Source: Eleusine coracana subsp. coracana (taxonomy: Eukaryota; Streptophyta; Magnoliopsida; Poales; Poaceae). From it: 64,000 nucleotides of DNA. The first letter of the stretch is position 1; the number at the start of each line of letters is the position of its first letter. The stretch covers positions 58,030,071 to 58,094,070 of the forward strand of contig CM064432.1 in the NCBI GenBank assembly GCA_032690845.1, read 5' to 3'. Under the pieces are notes generated by a model. That model saw only the letters and a program-made list of their open reading frames with translations, was not told where the DNA came from and did no database searches. The position numbers and the translations under genes are program-made. Of this stretch, positions 42,765 through 55,341 are shown one piece after another.

Positions 42765-44854
42765 CATAAACAGAGGAGGGATTCCCAAATCTTCGATAAA
42801 CCACAAATTAGCACTGTACATCAGCCACCTGGAATGATATTTGTGGCTGACATATGAACTAAAGGTGGCATGCAAGAAATCATGGAGATAACATGGCATG
42901 CATGAATTATGCTGTCTGAAGAGAACCAGTACTGACATCTCATCATAGGCCTGGCAAGATCATAGCAGCTAATAGTCCAACGTTTGTGCACCGATCATCT
43001 CTTTTTTGTTAGTGGTCACTGATATTGTATGTTTTTTTACCAGACCATTCTTTACTTGTACCATTTAGCTCTTATTGTTGTAAATCATGTAACAAAACTG
43101 TTTTTCTGAAACTGTTCATAATTGTTCTATCTTCAAGTATTCAGTCGTGCAACTGGGCAATGTGATATGTGATTATTCTGAAATTGGATAGAGCACTGTA
43201 AGAGAACTGTCTCCGCAACACCTAATGACGTTCATCGGTTTATCTGCCTTTTATCTGAGTAAATTCTAAACTCATTGGCCACTTGAAGTTTTGAAAGATG
43301 AATGCTTCAGCTTTAGCGTTGTCCATTGTGTGATGGTGCAGAACACCCAGCTACTCCGTATTGTCTTTAGCTTTTGAACAATTGTGATTATGCAAGAGAG
43401 TATCAGTTCTCTCCAATTGTTCATTAAGATCAACGACTTTTTTTGCAACGCCATATAGTTTGTGCTAAATTAGCAGTTTAGCACGCTTCCACACTACAGT
43501 GATTGATTATCACGTGCAGTGCATTAGTTCTGGTCAACCAAGCATTCAGAAAACCCTTTTTACCATTGCTGCCGGGTTAACTTTACATCGGATTCAACCT
43601 CTGCTCTAATATTTTCACTGTGATGCTAATTTACCTAGTGCAGGGAACAAAGAAACATTCTCCTGCGAAAAAAAGACCAAAGATCACAGGCGGTGATTGC
43701 TGTTCGCCGGGTCAGCTGATGGCGTGAAAAAAAGACCGAAGATCACAGGCGGTGATTGCTGGTCGGTAATGTTCGCCCCGTCCCTACGGCTGGCAGTGAA
43801 AGGCAGAGCGCGAAATGCTGCCTCTCCCGTGCTAGGACGATATTATGTTGCTCCGGTATATTAGTTCATCAGCTTACAGGAAGTGCCCTTCGTGCCAAGC
43901 CATGGCACAAGGTGCACTGGCGCTGTTACATGGGAATCACTAAACAGTGATATAAGTTTCGAAATCAATACCTGTCTAATTCAAGTGAACCAGTGAATGT
44001 TTGTCTCTTGAGCGGTCCAACAAGAAAACAAAAAGGGGGCAAAGTCTTTCCAAATTGGTAAAGGGACTGTTATGTTAACGCCCCTGCAACGGTCAAACGG
44101 ATTCAAAGCTGTGCATACTAACAAACACCTACGAACTTCGGTGGGATGGTCCCATACAGCTCAATACAACAAATCAAACACAGCCTTACGGTCATACAAC
44201 TGTTATTAGAAGTAAACAAATGAGCTTATTGGTAGTAGAAATCAAAACAATATCGGCGAGGAGCCAAAGACACTGAATTATTGCAATGAGCTTATGAAGG
44301 AAACAATCTGATTCACCAAGCATACAGCAAGAAAGTTATTGAAACCACTAGAATTGCGACATTGCAAAGCTTTTGCAAGAGACAAACTGAAGATGAAATG
44401 ATCAGGAGGTACAGGAGGCACTTGTCAACCGAAAAAGCGTTGGCACTAACTACCATGCCTCGGCCCCCCTTCACCATGTTTAAGAGGCTAGAGGGAAACC
44501 AGAATTTGATATGCTCCTAACAAAAGAACATCATTCCATGGGCTCCAGGAACTTGCAGGTCCCATACCAAATCAGATCATGGTTCCGCCTGCTGACAAAA
44601 GGACAAATCTTTTGTGAGTCAAACTGAAAGTAAATTGAGCTTCAACAAATAAGTTCAAAGAAAAACAATGGCTACATGGTTATGATATTTTTAGTAACAT
44701 AACAATTTAATACCGATAAACCCATATATATGCTAAACAAATTTTCTAGTTGAAACAATGTAAACTCACAAAATCTATTTGTCGGTTCATAAAGTATATG
44801 TAATCACTAAAAGCAGCCTAAGCACTTACATAATAGATGTGCACCTGCTGTAAA
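42765..44854. other. Spacer between DPB2 and the F-box gene
   Basis: 3' UTRs of the two convergent genes plus spacer. It contains a ~58-bp direct duplication around 43665-43761 (AAAAAAAGACC..AAGATCACAGGCGGTGATTGCTG twice). No gene or RNA was recognised. Confidence 0.5.
43665..43761. repeat. Imperfect tandem duplication
   Basis: Two copies of an about 37-bp block containing AAGATCACAGGCGGTG, at 43665-43702 and about 43722-43761, separated by 20 bp and differing by one substitution (GACCAAAG against GACCGAAG) and one inserted base near the start. Confidence 0.85.
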
Positions 44855-47107
44855 TTAGAACGGGCCAAGTGGGCAGACTAAACTTTCTTCACATATAATG
44901 GGACAGAACTTGTAAATGTGCTCCACCCTGCATTCAGTGTAGATTTTCTCAAGTACTGCCTTCTTAGGGTCATAGTAGCCCAATGAAAAGCCTGTACTAA
45001 GCAAGATCCGTCCATCCTTCGGATAAATAGCTAATGGGATAGTGTTCTCTGACAAGTAATTTGGAGAGAACTCTTCAAGCTCTATATGATACTCCATTAA
45101 CCAGATACCAGAATCTTTCATCATCCATATGTCAAGTGTGTTTGCACTCCGATCTGAACTAGCCACACAAAGTACATCTTGAAGCCGGAGGATGGTCATA
45201 CGCCCACTCTCATGGCTACACGGCGGACCTTGTAGGACTTCAAATTCAGCTGTACTGATATTGAACGCAACAATTTCACATGTTGAAGAAATAGGTCCAA
45301 GGGCAGGTTCTACCATCCAGTAGATTTTGCCACTGACGAAAGTAGGTGGAATGTCAGCTATTGGTCTAGGAGGAGAGTCTATGGAATCCCATTGCTGGTC
45401 ATTAACATACCGCATTTTGCATTGTAGCTGATAATGCCTTGTTTCCATGTTCTTCTCTTTGTAGATAATATGCACCACCACATGCCTGTTAAGCTCCAAG
45501 TTGTATCCTAATCCATTGCGACCAGCAAAGAAGGTTGCATCATGACCATCAAGTTCAATGTACTCACAATAACCTATAGCAGGATTGCATATGAAATCCC
45601 AGGAACTGCAGCTTCCGGCGTTAAGGCCGTGGCAAGGCGGGGAACATACAAGATCGGAAATCAAGCTTGGTCCACCTTCAGCAATGCAATCTTCCATATC
45701 CATATACACGCCAAAGCGCGGATCCATAATGAACATTATACGAGGGCTCTTATTCAAATTTGCATGGATAGCATGTGATTGGACAAAATAATCAGTCATG
45801 ATCATCGCACGCCACTCCCTGCAGACCAAGCTCAACTCCAAAACAGAGTGTGTAGGTAGCCACTTGAGGATATCTGACCAAGCTTTAGTTATTGGTGATG
45901 AGAGAATCATCTCTTCAGTTGTACGACCCACAGACGTTAGGCTCTCCTCAAAAAGACCTAGTGGTGGTATATCGTCATCCTCACAACTGCCAATGATGGT
46001 ATCATCTGGTGTGAGCAAAATCTCCTGCGCACTGCCATCTGCGTCTACTGCAAACACCTTGCAATCACCTGTCCCAAACATGATCTTTTCCCTATCATAT
46101 GAGTGATACATACCCAATGGGGCAACCCAGAGCGATTCCAGCAGCACGCGCTCAGATTCTGACCAAGACGATGGATGAATGTAACACAACTTCTCCCAAT
46201 GAGCTTCCTTGTAATAATCTCTCAGTACATAGACATAGTAACCTTCGTCGTTGTCATAGCACACACATAAGCACCCATCAAGCTCCGTCAGCACAGTAGC
46301 AGCATTCTCAAAACCTAGTGGCGGTGGCAGGGAACCAAAGGTCTCATCACTGACATTGAAAGTGGTGATGCCACCGTCAGTGCACAGGAAGTGCAGATAC
46401 CCATTCAAGAAGACGGCCGGCTTCTTCTCATCCAGTGAACACAAGGGAGGCTTTTCGGCCGCAGGCCTCCAGTATGCAGGCGTGTCCAGGACGAACACCT
46501 CGCAGCTTGCAGAGGTAACCAAATTATCTTCACCAAAAGTGTAGCAGAAGAAGCGCACCACTTTATACTCCTTACTCAATTCGCAATAACCAAGGCCATA
46601 AGATACGTCCGAGAAGAATGGTAGCGGATTGGCGTCAGACATTGTAGGCCGCCAAATCATCTTCAACGGCACTTTGCTATCCGGAATAGGCACGACCGTG
46701 CCCACGGAAGGGTTGCACACGAAATAGCCACCGTAGTCGGTGGATCGGATCAGAACGAGGCCGCGGCAGGGCTTGGTGAGAGGCACGGCCGTCCCGTCCC
46801 CGAAGCAGTCCAGCATGAGCTTCTCCACGGGCCCGCCCGGCCGCCAGGAGTAGACGTCGCCGTCGTAGGAGGACCCCACCGGGGTGAGGAGCAGCTTGGG
46901 GTGGCGATTGGCGCGGCGCGCGTGGAGGTCCAAGAAGTGGGGCGACGAGAGCATGGCGCTCCACGCGTGGGACACGCAGCGGAAGCGTCCCACAGACTTG
47001 GCCGGCAGCCGGGCGAGGATCTCCGTGAGGATCTCCATCGGAAGCCTGGCGAGGATCTCCTGGTCGCTTCCCCACGTGGGCGTCTCTGGTAGTGCGACCT
47101 CCATCAC
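44855..47107 (-). CDS. Tandem double F-box protein with F-box-associated domains
   Basis: Single-exon ORF of 750 codons, about twice the length of an ordinary grass F-box/FBA protein. Module 1: F-box at about residues 22-62 (LPMEILTEILARLPAKSVGRFRCVS), followed by F-box-associated repeats (YGLGYCELSKEYKVVRFF, about 170-187). Module 2: a second, more diverged F-box at about 404-445 (WSDILKWLPTHSVLELSLVCREWRAM) and a second associated domain to the end. F-box proteins bind SKP1 in SCF ubiquitin ligases and choose substrates with the C-terminal part; the target here is unknown. Start: ATG 47107, with a second ATG immediately after. The layout suggests fusion of two tandem F-box genes, or loss of a stop codon between them. 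Confidence 0.88.
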   Translation of the reverse strand: MMEVALPETPTWGSDQEILARLPMEILTEILARLPAKSVGRFRCVSHAWSAMLSSPHFLDLHARRANRHPKLLLTPVGSSYDGDVYSWRPGGPVEKLMLDCFGDGTAVPLTKPCRGLVLIRSTDYGGYFVCNPSVGTVVPIPDSKVPLKMIWRPTMSDANPLPFFSDVSYGLGYCELSKEYKVVRFFCYTFGEDNLVTSASCEVFVLDTPAYWRPAAEKPPLCSLDEKKPAVFLNGYLHFLCTDGGITTFNVSDETFGSLPPPLGFENAATVLTELDGCLCVCYDNDEGYYVYVLRDYYKEAHWEKLCYIHPSSWSESERVLLESLWVAPLGMYHSYDREKIMFGTGDCKVFAVDADGSAQEILLTPDDTIIGSCEDDDIPPLGLFEESLTSVGRTTEEMILSSPITKAWSDILKWLPTHSVLELSLVCREWRAMIMTDYFVQSHAIHANLNKSPRIMFIMDPRFGVYMDMEDCIAEGGPSLISDLVCSPPCHGLNAGSCSSWDFICNPAIGYCEYIELDGHDATFFAGRNGLGYNLELNRHVVVHIIYKEKNMETRHYQLQCKMRYVNDQQWDSIDSPPRPIADIPPTFVSGKIYWMVEPALGPISSTCEIVAFNISTAEFEVLQGPPCSHESGRMTILRLQDVLCVASSDRSANTLDIWMMKDSGIWLMEYHIELEEFSPNYLSENTIPLAIYPKDGRILLSTGFSLGYYDPKKAVLEKIYTECRVEHIYKFCPIICEESLVCPLGPF

Positions 47108-48606
47108 CCACGGGCTAGTCTTTTGCGCTTCCCGAAGAGAGGATTCGGCCGCCGGGGTGGAGTGGGGGAGGAGGAGGGAGACACGGTCCTTCGGCGCTAA
47201 GGTTCCGGCGCAAGGGTAGGGAGTCGGAACTGGGGCGGCGGCGGGAATGGAAACGAAATCTCATCTGATTTTTTTCTTTATTAAGGAGAGCGAACTCGGA
47301 CGCTTTGCGCTACAACTGGGCCTATATGGGCCAGGCCTCTGACACGGGCTTTGCCAACATACGTACGTACCAGCAGGAACTTGGTCGGCCCAAATTGTGT
47401 TTCCTGTTCATGGGCTTCAGGCTTCAGCCACTTGCATCAGGCTTTCGGTCCGGCCAAGCAGAAAATACAGCCCACCAATCTTTTCAATCGCCGTCTTCCT
47501 CCCGGCTCCAAGGACACAGCGTCGGGCAAGCCATGGTAGTGGAGGATCCCCCCTCCTCCTCTGACGCCACTGCTGTTTCGTAATCGCCGCTCTCCTCAGC
47601 CAGCCTTCACCGCACGCACCAGTGGCCTTCGTCTCTAATGCTCCTTAAAATGATTTTCAAATTTTTAGATAAAAGAAAATTCTATTTCATCAAAATGAAA
47701 ATGTCTTGGCCTCTATATCATAAGATGTATGTGATCGTAAATTATTACAAATTTTCACTATAGGATAGACTTCGTCGTTCATATAATGCACATACCAAAT
47801 AGCCACACAAACGAACTGAGATATAGCAAAGAGATTCATCATAAACTTAATCTATTTCTAAACCTCTATCCATACCTAGCAAAGATCTTCATAGTTAAAA
47901 TGTCTAAGAGAATACATGTCTTTTACATTATCCCATATTCCTCCTCCTCCTGAAACAATGACCATGCCCTTATCTAGTGAGAGCTCTTATATATCACTGG
48001 CATAAAGGAGATATTTGATACTTCATCAAAAATAATGTTACTACAGCTTAATTATATTGCTCAACATATGACGCCTATCCACGCAAGTATTAGGAGTCGT
48101 CTAGTTTCCATTAAGTTAATCAATCTTCAAACATGTAGATTATATCAACAGGGGATCCTAGACCAAAAATTAATTGAACCACTCGCCAAATAAACCTAAC
48201 AAGAACACAGTCAAAAAGAGATATTGTATAGTCTCATTGTTATTATAGAAACAACATTTTCACTATCATTCCAATTCCTTTTAACTAGATTGACTTTGGT
48301 GAGAGTGACTCCTCTATACATAACTAAAAGAAATTTTTTATTTTTAAAGGTATCTCAATAATAAGGCAAGATATGTGAATTTAGCATTGCAATATTACAC
48401 TAGAAAAAGGGTGTGCCATTTGCGCACCACTGCTTGAGCTCAATTGGTTCACCGCTAGCTATAACCCGTTAAGTGGCATGTTTTTGTTGAGCTTCGTTTG
48501 TACATATGCATTACCTAGAGAGAATTAAATTTATGTGGTAGAATTTCCACATCTATATATTATTTGGTTTTTGTACAATACCAAATCAAATTCAGTTTAT
48601 TATGAC
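47108..48606. other. F-box gene promoter and intergenic spacer
   Basis: GC-rich 5' flank of the F-box gene to about 47300, then a GC-moderate stretch with ORFs of 60-90 codons lacking domains, then AT-rich spacer to the copia insertion. No clear TATA box. Confidence 0.45.
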
Positions 48607-48611
48607 CAAAA

Positions 48612-49121
48612 TGTAGGGGAACGGGTAGGCTACGATAGCATATAAAATTTCTACCGTTCAACCAGGAAATCTTGCAAGAGAGGATCATGGATCGTTACCA
48701 CTAGACGCGCAGGCGGAGCGGAAGCGAATGTTGGAGCAGCTCGATCCAACGTAGTCGCGCGTCGATGTAGAGGAAGTAGTCGATCACGTCAATCGTCTCC
48801 TTCTAGTCCAGCCGTCGGCACCGCAGCAGCAGCAGCGCCTCCTCGCGGTATTCACACGTACGGGGTTGGAGTACCGTGCGCGGCGTGCTAGCACCGGCAA
48901 CACGGTTAGGGTTTTGTGGGCGAGTAAGAGGAGCACGGCGGCTAGGGTTAAGGACTGGTGGAATCACCTGCGCTCTAAGCCCCTCCTCCACTTAAATAGA
49001 CCCTTCTAATGGGCCTTAACTAGTTGGCCCATTAGTGGACTAATTCCTCACACGGATCAATATCCGTATGACGCTCACATACGGATCAAATCCGTATTGT
49101 CTCTTGGGCATATCTCCAACA
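48612..49121 (-). repeat. 3' LTR of the Angela-like element
   Basis: 510 bp. Near the outer end of U3 it holds two small hairpins, ATACGGAT-CAA-ATCCGTAT and ACGGAT-CAAT-ATCCGT, about 20 bp apart. A 62-codon ORF in the LTR, identical in the other LTR, has no domain and is probably incidental. Confidence 0.95.
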
Positions 49122-50055
49122 ATCTCCCACTTGCACTAGAGACAATCACATAGGCAAGCGACGTTCCAACCCGTTAAGTGTGTGACCCGTTAGGTTCACA
49201 TGTACACGACAATGATGTGAAAACCATTTTTCAAATCATAAATCAATAGCGGCACCTAGCAGCACATACTGATTCTCGTGTACACATAAAGATCATATCA
49301 GCTGAACCTTTGACATACGCAGTCAGCGATCCCTTTGCCTCACGATATTAGTCAAGCTTAAGGCAAGATACGTGTCATCCCTATAATAGCTCGACCATTC
49401 ACTCGAACGTCTAGTGGATTTATCATGACTAACTTTTAGTCATTATGATTAACTTTTAATCACATTGGCATGGCCATGCACTTCTAAATCCATCTAACTC
49501 GAGGGGCCCAGAGATATCTCTCCTGTTATTAGGAGGGGCAAATTCCATCTTGACCGCTCACACCCCACGACATGTTTCATAGCATACCCGAAAATTACCT
49601 TTATAACTACCCAGTTACGGAATAGCGTTTGGTAATCCCTAAATATGCTATTATACATTCTGGGAATCAATGACAATCTCAGGTCTAAGGATCCCAAAGG
49701 TACATCATACAAGACAACAATTGATGACACAATAATAACATCTCAGCAAAGTCTATTAGTGGGTCAGTCCAACACTATGTTCTCCAACATGTGTTCACAT
49801 TATTGATTTGATATCTCCATATCAATGATCTGTGAAACACGATCATCAACCAATACATGTGCTAGTCCATGAATCATTATTGTCCAACACAATGATAAGG
49901 AACTAGGGATCATTTAGGATAATATTATAAAAGAACAATGAGTTTCACAAACAAGTCACGCACTTGTCAATCAATGCAATAATTATTATCCATAGAACAG
50001 AATAACACTTTATTCAATCACACATAAACATAGACATTACACAATCTCTCATACA
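49122..50055 (-). other. Non-coding 3' region of the Angela-like element
   Basis: Between the RNase H stop and the 3' LTR. No ORF with a domain; expected untranslated 3' part of the genomic RNA ending in the purine tract. Confidence 0.6.
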
Positions 50056-53000
50056 TTAATCATGCAGATATCTAATACCCATGGATCTCATATGTGCCTC
50101 ATGCTTGGGCTGAGAGAGAGGTTTTGTCAACGGATCAGCGATGTTTGAGTCCGTGTGCACCTTGCATATCTTTACATCACCTCGAGCGACGATGTTCCGA
50201 ATAAGATGATAACGCCGTAGTACGTGTTTGTTCTTTTGATGCGCTCTAGGCTCCTTGGCTTGCGCAATGGCACCACTATTATCACAATAGAGGTCCATTG
50301 GACTGGATGCACTAGGAACCACACCCAACTCAGAAACAAATTTTCTGATCTAAATAGCTTCCTTTGCAGCTTCTGAAGCGGCAAGGTACTCAACCTCCAT
50401 TGTTGAGTCAGCAACCGTATCTTGCTTGGAACTCTTCCAGCTCACCGCGCCTCCATTGAGGCAAAACACATATCCAGATTGCGATCTTGAATCGTCTTTG
50501 TCGGTTTGGAAGCTAGCATCAGTGTAACCATTTACAACGAGCTCTTCCTCATCTCCATAGACTAGGAACATACCCATAGTCCTTCTCAAGTACTTTAGGA
50601 TATTCTTATTAGCTCCCCAATGAGCTTCTCCTGGATTTGACTGGTATCTGCTCACAGCACTAAGAGCGTAGGCTACATCTGGGCGAGTACTTATCATGGC
50701 ATACATGATGGACCCAACAGCCGAAGCATATGGAATCGCTCTTATTTTCTCTTGCTCATCTGGTGTCGAGGGACACTGAGTCTTGCTAAGAGAAACCCCA
50801 TGTGACATGGGCAAGAAACCTTTCTTGGAATCCTGCATATTGAACCGTTTCAATACCTTGTCAATGTACGTGTCTTGGCTTAATCCAATTAGCCTCTTTG
50901 ATCTATCTCTATAGATCTTAATGCCCAAAATGTAAACTGCCTCTCCTAAGTCCTTCATTGAGAAACTCTTTCTCAAAGAAGTCTTAACAGCTTCAAGCAT
51001 TGGAATATCATTACCGATCAGCAATATGTCATCCACATAAAGGACCAGAAAGACAAGCGCGCTCCCACTAGCCCTTTTGTAAACACAAGGCTCTTCTTCG
51101 TTTTTAATGAAGCCAAACCCTTTGACTACCTCATCAAAGCGAAGATTCCAACTCCGAGATGCTTGCTTTAGTCCATAAATGGACTTTTGAAGCTTGCATA
51201 TCTTCCTAGCATTTTGTGGATCGACAAAACCTTCAGACTGTGTCATGTACACATTCTCACTTAGGTTTCCATTAAGGAAAGCTGTTTTGACATCCATTTG
51301 CCATATCTCATAATCATAAAATGCGGCAATTGCTAGAAGGATCCGTATAGACTTTAGCATAGCGACGGGCGAGAAGGTCTCATCATAATCAACCCCTTGA
51401 ATTTGCTTAAAACCTTTCGCCACCAATCGTGCCTTATAGATGTGAACATTTCCATCCATGTCTATCTTTTTCTTAAAAACCCATTTACACTCAATGGTTT
51501 TTACACCATCAGGCGGATCTATCAAGTTCCAAACTTGATTCTCTCTCATGGATTCTAATTCGGATCTCATGGCTCCAAGCCATTTCTCAGAGTCCGGTCC
51601 CATCATTGCTTCACTGTAAGTCTTAGGCTCATCATTGTCTAACAATAATATGTCTCGCTGCCCCGTGGTTAGGAGCGTGAACTTTTCAGGAGCGCGACGT
51701 GCCCTTTCTGACCTACGCGGGGCTGGTGTTTCAACAATTGGTTCAACAACAATTTGTTCATCCAATTGTGGTATAGCGGAAGAAGAAACATTTTCTGGAG
51801 CTTCTTGAACTTCTTCAAGTTGCACCGTTCTCCCACTTACCCTTTTGGAGAGAAACTCTTTCTCTAGAAAAACACCATTACTAGCGACAAACACTTTGCC
51901 CTCTTCCCGGTTGTAGAAATAATAACCTTTGGTTTCCCTAGGGTATCCTACAAAGAAGCATTTATCAGACTTGGAAGAAAGCTTATCAGACGTCATACGT
52001 TTTACATAAGCCTCACATCCCCAAATCTTAAGAAAAGACAACCTGGGACGCTTCCCAGTCCATATCTCATATGGTGTCCTTTCCACGGATTTAGATGGAA
52101 CCCTATTAAGTGTGAAAGCGGCAGTTTCTAGAGCGTATCCCCAGAAGGACAATGGAAGATCACTTTGGCTCATCATAGACCTAACCATGTCTAACAAGGT
52201 TCGGTTCTTCCGTTCGGATACTCCATTCCATTGGGGCGTTCCTGGCGGAGTCCATTGTGGAACAATTCCACATTGCTTTAGATGTTCACCAAATTCATGG
52301 CTCAAATATTCACCACCACGATCAGATCGTAGGCGTTTAATAGTCTTGCCCAATTGATTTTGTACTTCATTTTGAAATTCTTTGAACTTTTCAAAGGATT
52401 CAGACTTATGCCTCATTAAGTAGATGTAACCATATCTACTAAAGTCGTCGGTAAAAGTTATGAAGTACTGAAAACCACCTCTGGCCGTGCAACTAATTGG
52501 TCCACATACATCCGTATGTACAAGTCCCAATAGTTCACTCGCCCTTTCACTATTTCCTGTGAAAGGCGACTTAGTCATTTTGCCAAGTAAACAAGATTCA
52601 CATGTATCAATTGATTCAAAATCAAAAGAACTTAGAAGACCATCTGTATGGAGTTTCTTTATGCGCTTCTCATTTATATGACCTAAACAACAATGCCAAG
52701 TATACGTGGGATTCAAATCATTAGGCTTGAGCCTTTTCGCATCAATGTTATAAATAGGCTTATTCTCAAGATCTAAGTAATATAATCCATTCACCAATGG
52801 GCAATTACCATAGAGAATATTATTCAAATAAATGGAACAACACTTGTTCCTTATTATGACCTCATAACCATCATCTTCCTCCAAACATTTTGAAGAAATA
52901 ATGTTTTTTCCTAAGGCGGGAATATAATAACAATTATTTAACTCCAAAACTAATCCTGATGGTAATGAAAGTGGATAAGTTCCGACGGCCAACGCAGCAA

Positions 53001-53442
53001 CCTTTGCACCATTGCCGACGCGAGCATCCACCTCGCCTTTTGCACATTTCCTTGCTTCTTTAAGCCCCTGCAACGATTTGCAAGTATGAATCATCGATCC
53101 GGTATCAAATACCCATGAATCATAAGGACATGTAGCAACATTATTAATTTCAATAACATTGATACCTGAATTAGAAGTGTCTCCACCCTTCTTCTTCAGC
53201 TCTTCCAGATAAAGCTTGCAATTCCTCTTCCAATGACCGGGTTTCTTACAGTGAAAACAAGGATCACTACCCGCCGGTTTAGGCTTAGGAGCTGCTGCAG
53301 GCTTAGGCTTAGTGCTAGAGATCTGATCTGTAGCCTTAGCCTTAGTCTTGCGCTTTCGTTTTTTGCTATCCTTTTGAACCAAGTTAACTTGACTTGGACC
53401 AGATTTTTTTGATGCTTGCCTCAGCTGTCTTAAGCATCCCAT
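50056..53442 (-). pseudogene. pol of the Angela-like copia element, one nonsense codon
   Basis: Zinc knuckle CFHCKKPGHWKRNC near the start (gag C-terminus), aspartic protease DTG (about residues 113-115), and integrase with GAG-pre-integrase region and D-D-E triad (TDDFSRY, RSDRGGEY, VSERKNR). Reverse transcriptase with YVDD and RNase H with TDASF follow. The frame is open for 1030 codons to a TAG at 50350-50352 where tryptophan would be expected, and then continues in the same frame to the normal end at 50056. One G-to-A change therefore removes the last part of RNase H. Everything upstream looks catalytically intact. Confidence 0.92.
50353..53442 (-). CDS. Longest open part of the Angela-like pol (PR-INT-RT-partial RNase H)
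   Basis: The stretch readable without interruption in the pol entry above, about 1030 codons, retaining protease, integrase and RT signatures. Listed separately because such proteins could in principle act in trans on related elements if expressed. It overlaps the end of gag by 59 bp in another frame. Confidence 0.7.
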
Positions 53443-54013
53443 GCAACTCAGCCAATGTCTTCTCTAAGCTATTCATTTGAAAGTTCAAAATGAAAGGCTC
53501 ATAACTTGCAGGAAGCGACTGGAGAATCACATCTGTGGCCAAATCAGGATGTAGAGCAGCACCAAGTTTCTCCAGATTCTCAATGTAACCAATCATCTTG
53601 ATCACATGAGGACTGACAGAACCGTTTTCAGCTAGCCTGCACGCAAACAAGGACTTTGAGATGTTGTACCTCTCAGACCTTGCTTGGTTCTCAAACATGC
53701 CACGAAGTCCCTCAATCATATTGTGGGCATCCGCGTTCTCATATTGCTTCTGGAGCTCAGAGGACATAGTGGCAAGCATGAGACAGCTAACATCAACTGC
53801 ATCATTGGTATGTTTCTCATACTCCCTTTTCTGAGTGGCAGTAGCATTTTCTGGCAGATCATCAGGATAGGGAAGCTCCAGAACATATTCCTTTTTCTCT
53901 TGCTTGAGAACAATTCTCAAGTTGCGATACCAATCAATAAAGTTTGTTCCACTAAGCTTTTCCTTTTCAAGAATTGAGCGCAAATTGAAAGTGTTACTAG
54001 CGGTTGGTGCCAT
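53384..54013 (-). CDS. gag of the Angela-like copia element (N-terminal part)
   Basis: 209 codons from ATG 54013 (MAPTASNTFNLRSILEKEKL). Typical copia gag: a conserved LSGTNFIDWYRNLRIVL near the N-terminus and the UBN2-type domain through ASYEPFILNFQ. The frame slips at a run of seven A (53403-53409 region, ATCAAAAAAATCTGG): with six A the gag would read straight into the pol frame. So either a 1-bp insertion split a once-continuous gag-pol or a +1 slip is used. Confidence 0.9.
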   Translation of the reverse strand: MAPTASNTFNLRSILEKEKLSGTNFIDWYRNLRIVLKQEKKEYVLELPYPDDLPENATATQKREYEKHTNDAVDVSCLMLATMSSELQKQYENADAHNMIEGLRGMFENQARSERYNISKSLFACRLAENGSVSPHVIKMIGYIENLEKLGAALHPDLATDVILQSLPASYEPFILNFQMNSLEKTLAELHGMLKTAEASIKKIWSKSS

Positions 54014-55341
54014 GATCTACAACAGAAAATATGCAAATATAAGCACTATGTAAATATAAAACTCTTATAAACATTTTAACAAAAGTTCATTATTCCACTA
54101 TATGCTTGGAATCGTTTTCCCTCAAAACGACATATAGTGGTTCAAGATCCATATTCAACTTAGATCCTAGTGAGCTTTGGCATCACCGCTAGAAATCTAG
54201 TGACATAGGTAAGCAACACTTTGCTAATCACATCCTTATGTGACTCTTGTTTGTTGGGTGGCATCACATGCCCCGGCGCCAACACCATGCCCCAAAGCCC
54301 AAAACCGTTTTGATAGCTTTGTTAATTAAACCAATACTATGCATATAAATGTCCGACATTTATCCTAATAATTAAGATAGTTGAGGTACTCTACTTTGGC
54401 AGACCTACCATACAACGATCATAATTTTAATAGGTGCAGCTATTGGAAGGGCATATAATTTAATTTTTCTTGAGGGAACCTATTCTAGCATGTTAATCAT
54501 ATCTAATATAAATAACATATGAAAGAATAGGATGATAGGAACATCATCACAGGCAATCATATTGACTGTGAAATAGTATGGCCCCTTTCAATTGGTGATC
54601 TCCATCTCCATTGTCATCGCCATGTCTCCCGTCCCTTCAACCATCATGCTTGAGGCCTCCATGAACTAACACTTAGCTACTACAACTAATAGCTAGTAAT
54701 AAATTACATGAGAATATCAAGCATCACAGATCGACACGCAGGCCGTTATACAATAATATGACAGCCTCAACCCAGCTGTAATTAATCATGGCACGCAGGC
54801 CATGCAAATCACATATATACATCACATGCATCTTTTGGGCCATACCATTCACAACATTCTCTGCAAAAACAAGTTAGGCGAGAAGCGAATGCTAACATGT
54901 GACCAAAAAGGGTTGTAACAATCTAGGCGTGTCCGTACGGCGGTCCCATCGTATCTATAAAATCACAGATGGAAATCCTATCGGGAAAATCATATTTGCC
55001 CGATTTTGAGTCATTCACAATGACTTTGTTTTCCATTAGGTTTTCATGAGTAGACTGCGGTACATGATTATGATACTATTGGCTCCTCTACTGGCGCACG
55101 CAGTTAGTCCCGATGGTGATTCCAGCCGGTAGGGACAAGTCGCGCGCGCACGGAGAAGGAACACAAATAAATCAATGATGCATGTATTGCTATCCGCCCA
55201 TTACCTTATGAACCTCCCTATCATCATTGATCTAATCAATCCGAACACAAAACATGTAATAGATCTCATCTAGTACATCAACATATCAACTATATGCACA
55301 AGATCTAGATCACAAACTACACAACCTGGCTCTGATACCAC
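54014..55341 (-). other. 5' leader of the Angela-like element
   Basis: About 1.3 kb between the 5' LTR and gag without an ORF; it begins with the primer-binding site next to 55341. Packaging and dimerisation signals are expected in this untranslated leader but were not identified. Confidence 0.6.

Noticed and set aside
48803..48991. 62-codon ORF repeated at 55533-55721
   Set aside because: Identical because it sits in the two LTRs; no domain and no start context.
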